A stretch of DNA of 6,452 bases from Clostridia bacterium (GTDB lineage: Bacteria; Bacillota; Clostridia; Oscillospirales; CAG-272). Numbering within the stretch: the stretch's first letter is position 1; the number at the start of each line of letters is the position of its first letter. The notes beneath the pieces are model-generated. The model saw only the letters and a program-made list of their open reading frames with translations, was not told the DNA's origin and did no database searches. Shown one piece after another: positions 5,992 through 6,452 of this stretch. The stretch lies in contig JAFQUL010000214.1 of the NCBI GenBank assembly GCA_017408535.1, forward strand, positions 1 through 6,452, given 5' to 3'. A program made the translations under genes and the position numbers.

Positions 5992-6452
5992 ATGAAAAAG
6001 CTTTTCTGTTTTATATTACCTCTGATATTACTGCTCGCTTTTTGTGCCTGTTCAGAACAGAGCGATATCGGCGATGACCCGATATCCGAAACCGTCGGCT
6101 CGCCGGACACCGAGCCGTCCACCGAGGATACTACTCTCCCTGAAGACACAACAGAGGCAGCAGATACCGCTGCAGTATCTGACACAGAGCCGGCAATCGA
6201 TACGGCGGAGGATACTGCAGAGGCTCCCCTAACGGAGGAAACATCCCGGGAAACCACCGTAGCGCCTGAGACCACCGCTCACAAGCACAGCTATTCTCTT
6301 ACATCGACAGTAGAGCCCACCTGCGCGAAAACCGGATCTAAGGTCTATGAGTGCAGTTGCGGCAAGAGCTATTCGGAGGATATCTCCCGCCTTCCGCATG
6401 ACTACACCCTCACCTCCACAAAAAAATCGACCTGCGCTGAAAAAGGTGTAAA
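5992..6452 (+). CDS. Partial lipoprotein with acidic Thr-rich linker and Cys/His repeats
   Basis: Open from ATG to the right edge, 153 codons plus two bases; the 3' end is missing. The N-terminus is a lipoprotein signal: KK, a hydrophobic core at 4-17, and FCAC with C20 the best lipidation site (Ala at -1). C18 is also possible but has Phe at -1. Residues 21-96 are low complexity, with 17 Thr, 13 Glu, 10 Asp, one Arg and no Lys, which suggests an extended stalk off the membrane. From 99 there is a 37-residue repeat: H-x-Y, PTC (C111), then CSC (C121, C123) G-K-S-Y; the second copy starts at H136. I recall such repeats in Clostridia surface proteins, without a known function. The start at 5992 has GAAAGGG at 5975-5981, 10 bases away; an in-frame ATG at 5983 is too close to it. 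The gene begins 19 bases after the hydrolase stop, so the two are probably co-transcribed. Confidence 0.85.
   Translation, partial: MKKLFCFILPLILLLAFCACSEQSDIGDDPISETVGSPDTEPSTEDTTLPEDTTEAADTAAVSDTEPAIDTAEDTAEAPLTEETSRETTVAPETTAHKHSYSLTSTVEPTCAKTGSKVYECSCGKSYSEDISRLPHDYTLTSTKKSTCAEKGV
6286..6452 (+). repeat. Tandem 37-residue Cys/His protein repeat, second copy cut by the edge
   Basis: Unit 1 is residues 99-135 of the lipoprotein and unit 2 starts at residue 136 (base 6397). Aligned positions include H-x-Y at the start, then LTST, then TC-A-x-x-G (C111 and C148). The DNA of the two copies has diverged, so the repeat is old rather than a recent duplication. More copies may follow beyond the window. 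Confidence 0.7.

Noticed and set aside
5565..6275. 236-codon minus-strand open frame rich in Ser/Val/Ala
   Set aside because: It is the shadow of the Thr/Glu/Asp-rich lipoprotein stalk and the hydrolase C-terminus, straddles both genes, and has no recognisable motif.

Overview
The window looks like an ordinary chromosomal segment from a Clostridia-type Firmicute, probably of the Ruminococcaceae/Oscillospiraceae kind. The signs are purine-rich Shine-Dalgarno sequences, TTGACA/TATAAT-type promoters with A/T-tract upstream regions, a DUF1385-prmC gene pair, a class II aldolase, a stand-alone acyl-ACP thioesterase, and a lipoprotein with a Cys/His repeat of a type I recall from gut Clostridia. 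No mobile element, tRNA, CRISPR array or phage gene is visible. The genus cannot be fixed from the sequence alone.

Layout. (1) 1-155, minus strand: a near-consensus promoter (TTGACA-17-TAGAAT) with an A/T-rich upstream tract fires leftward into a leader. The leader carries a hairpin at its predicted 5' end and a boxA-like sequence of the kind found before 16S rRNA genes. An rRNA operon very likely lies just beyond the left edge, but no rRNA body is in the window. (2) 266-2852, plus strand: an extended -10 promoter drives a three-gene unit. It encodes a DUF1385 (YqhQ-like) membrane protein, PrmC (release-factor glutamine methyltransferase, ATGA overlap with the first gene) and a guanylate-kinase-like protein, and it ends at a bidirectional terminator. 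(3) 2868-3596, minus strand: an acyl-ACP thioesterase converging on that terminator. A 19-bp inverted repeat lies in its upstream region. (4) 3661-4759, minus strand: class II fructose-bisphosphate aldolase with its own promoter and terminator hairpin. (5) 4829-6452, plus strand: a promoter divergent from that of the aldolase drives a cytoplasmic SGNH/GDSL-type hydrolase. Nineteen bases downstream is a lipoprotein gene cut by the right edge.

Most genes are core metabolism and translation: glycolysis (aldolase), fatty-acid release (thioesterase), translation termination (PrmC) and nucleotide phosphorylation (guanylate-kinase-like). The least explained parts are the SGNH hydrolase, with three cysteine pairs in its C-terminal domain and Glu where the family usually has a catalytic Asp, its lipoprotein partner, the divergent guanylate-kinase-like protein, and the inverted repeat before the thioesterase. 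I do not see convincing evidence for a new multi-gene system; the findings are second-look items within recognisable families.
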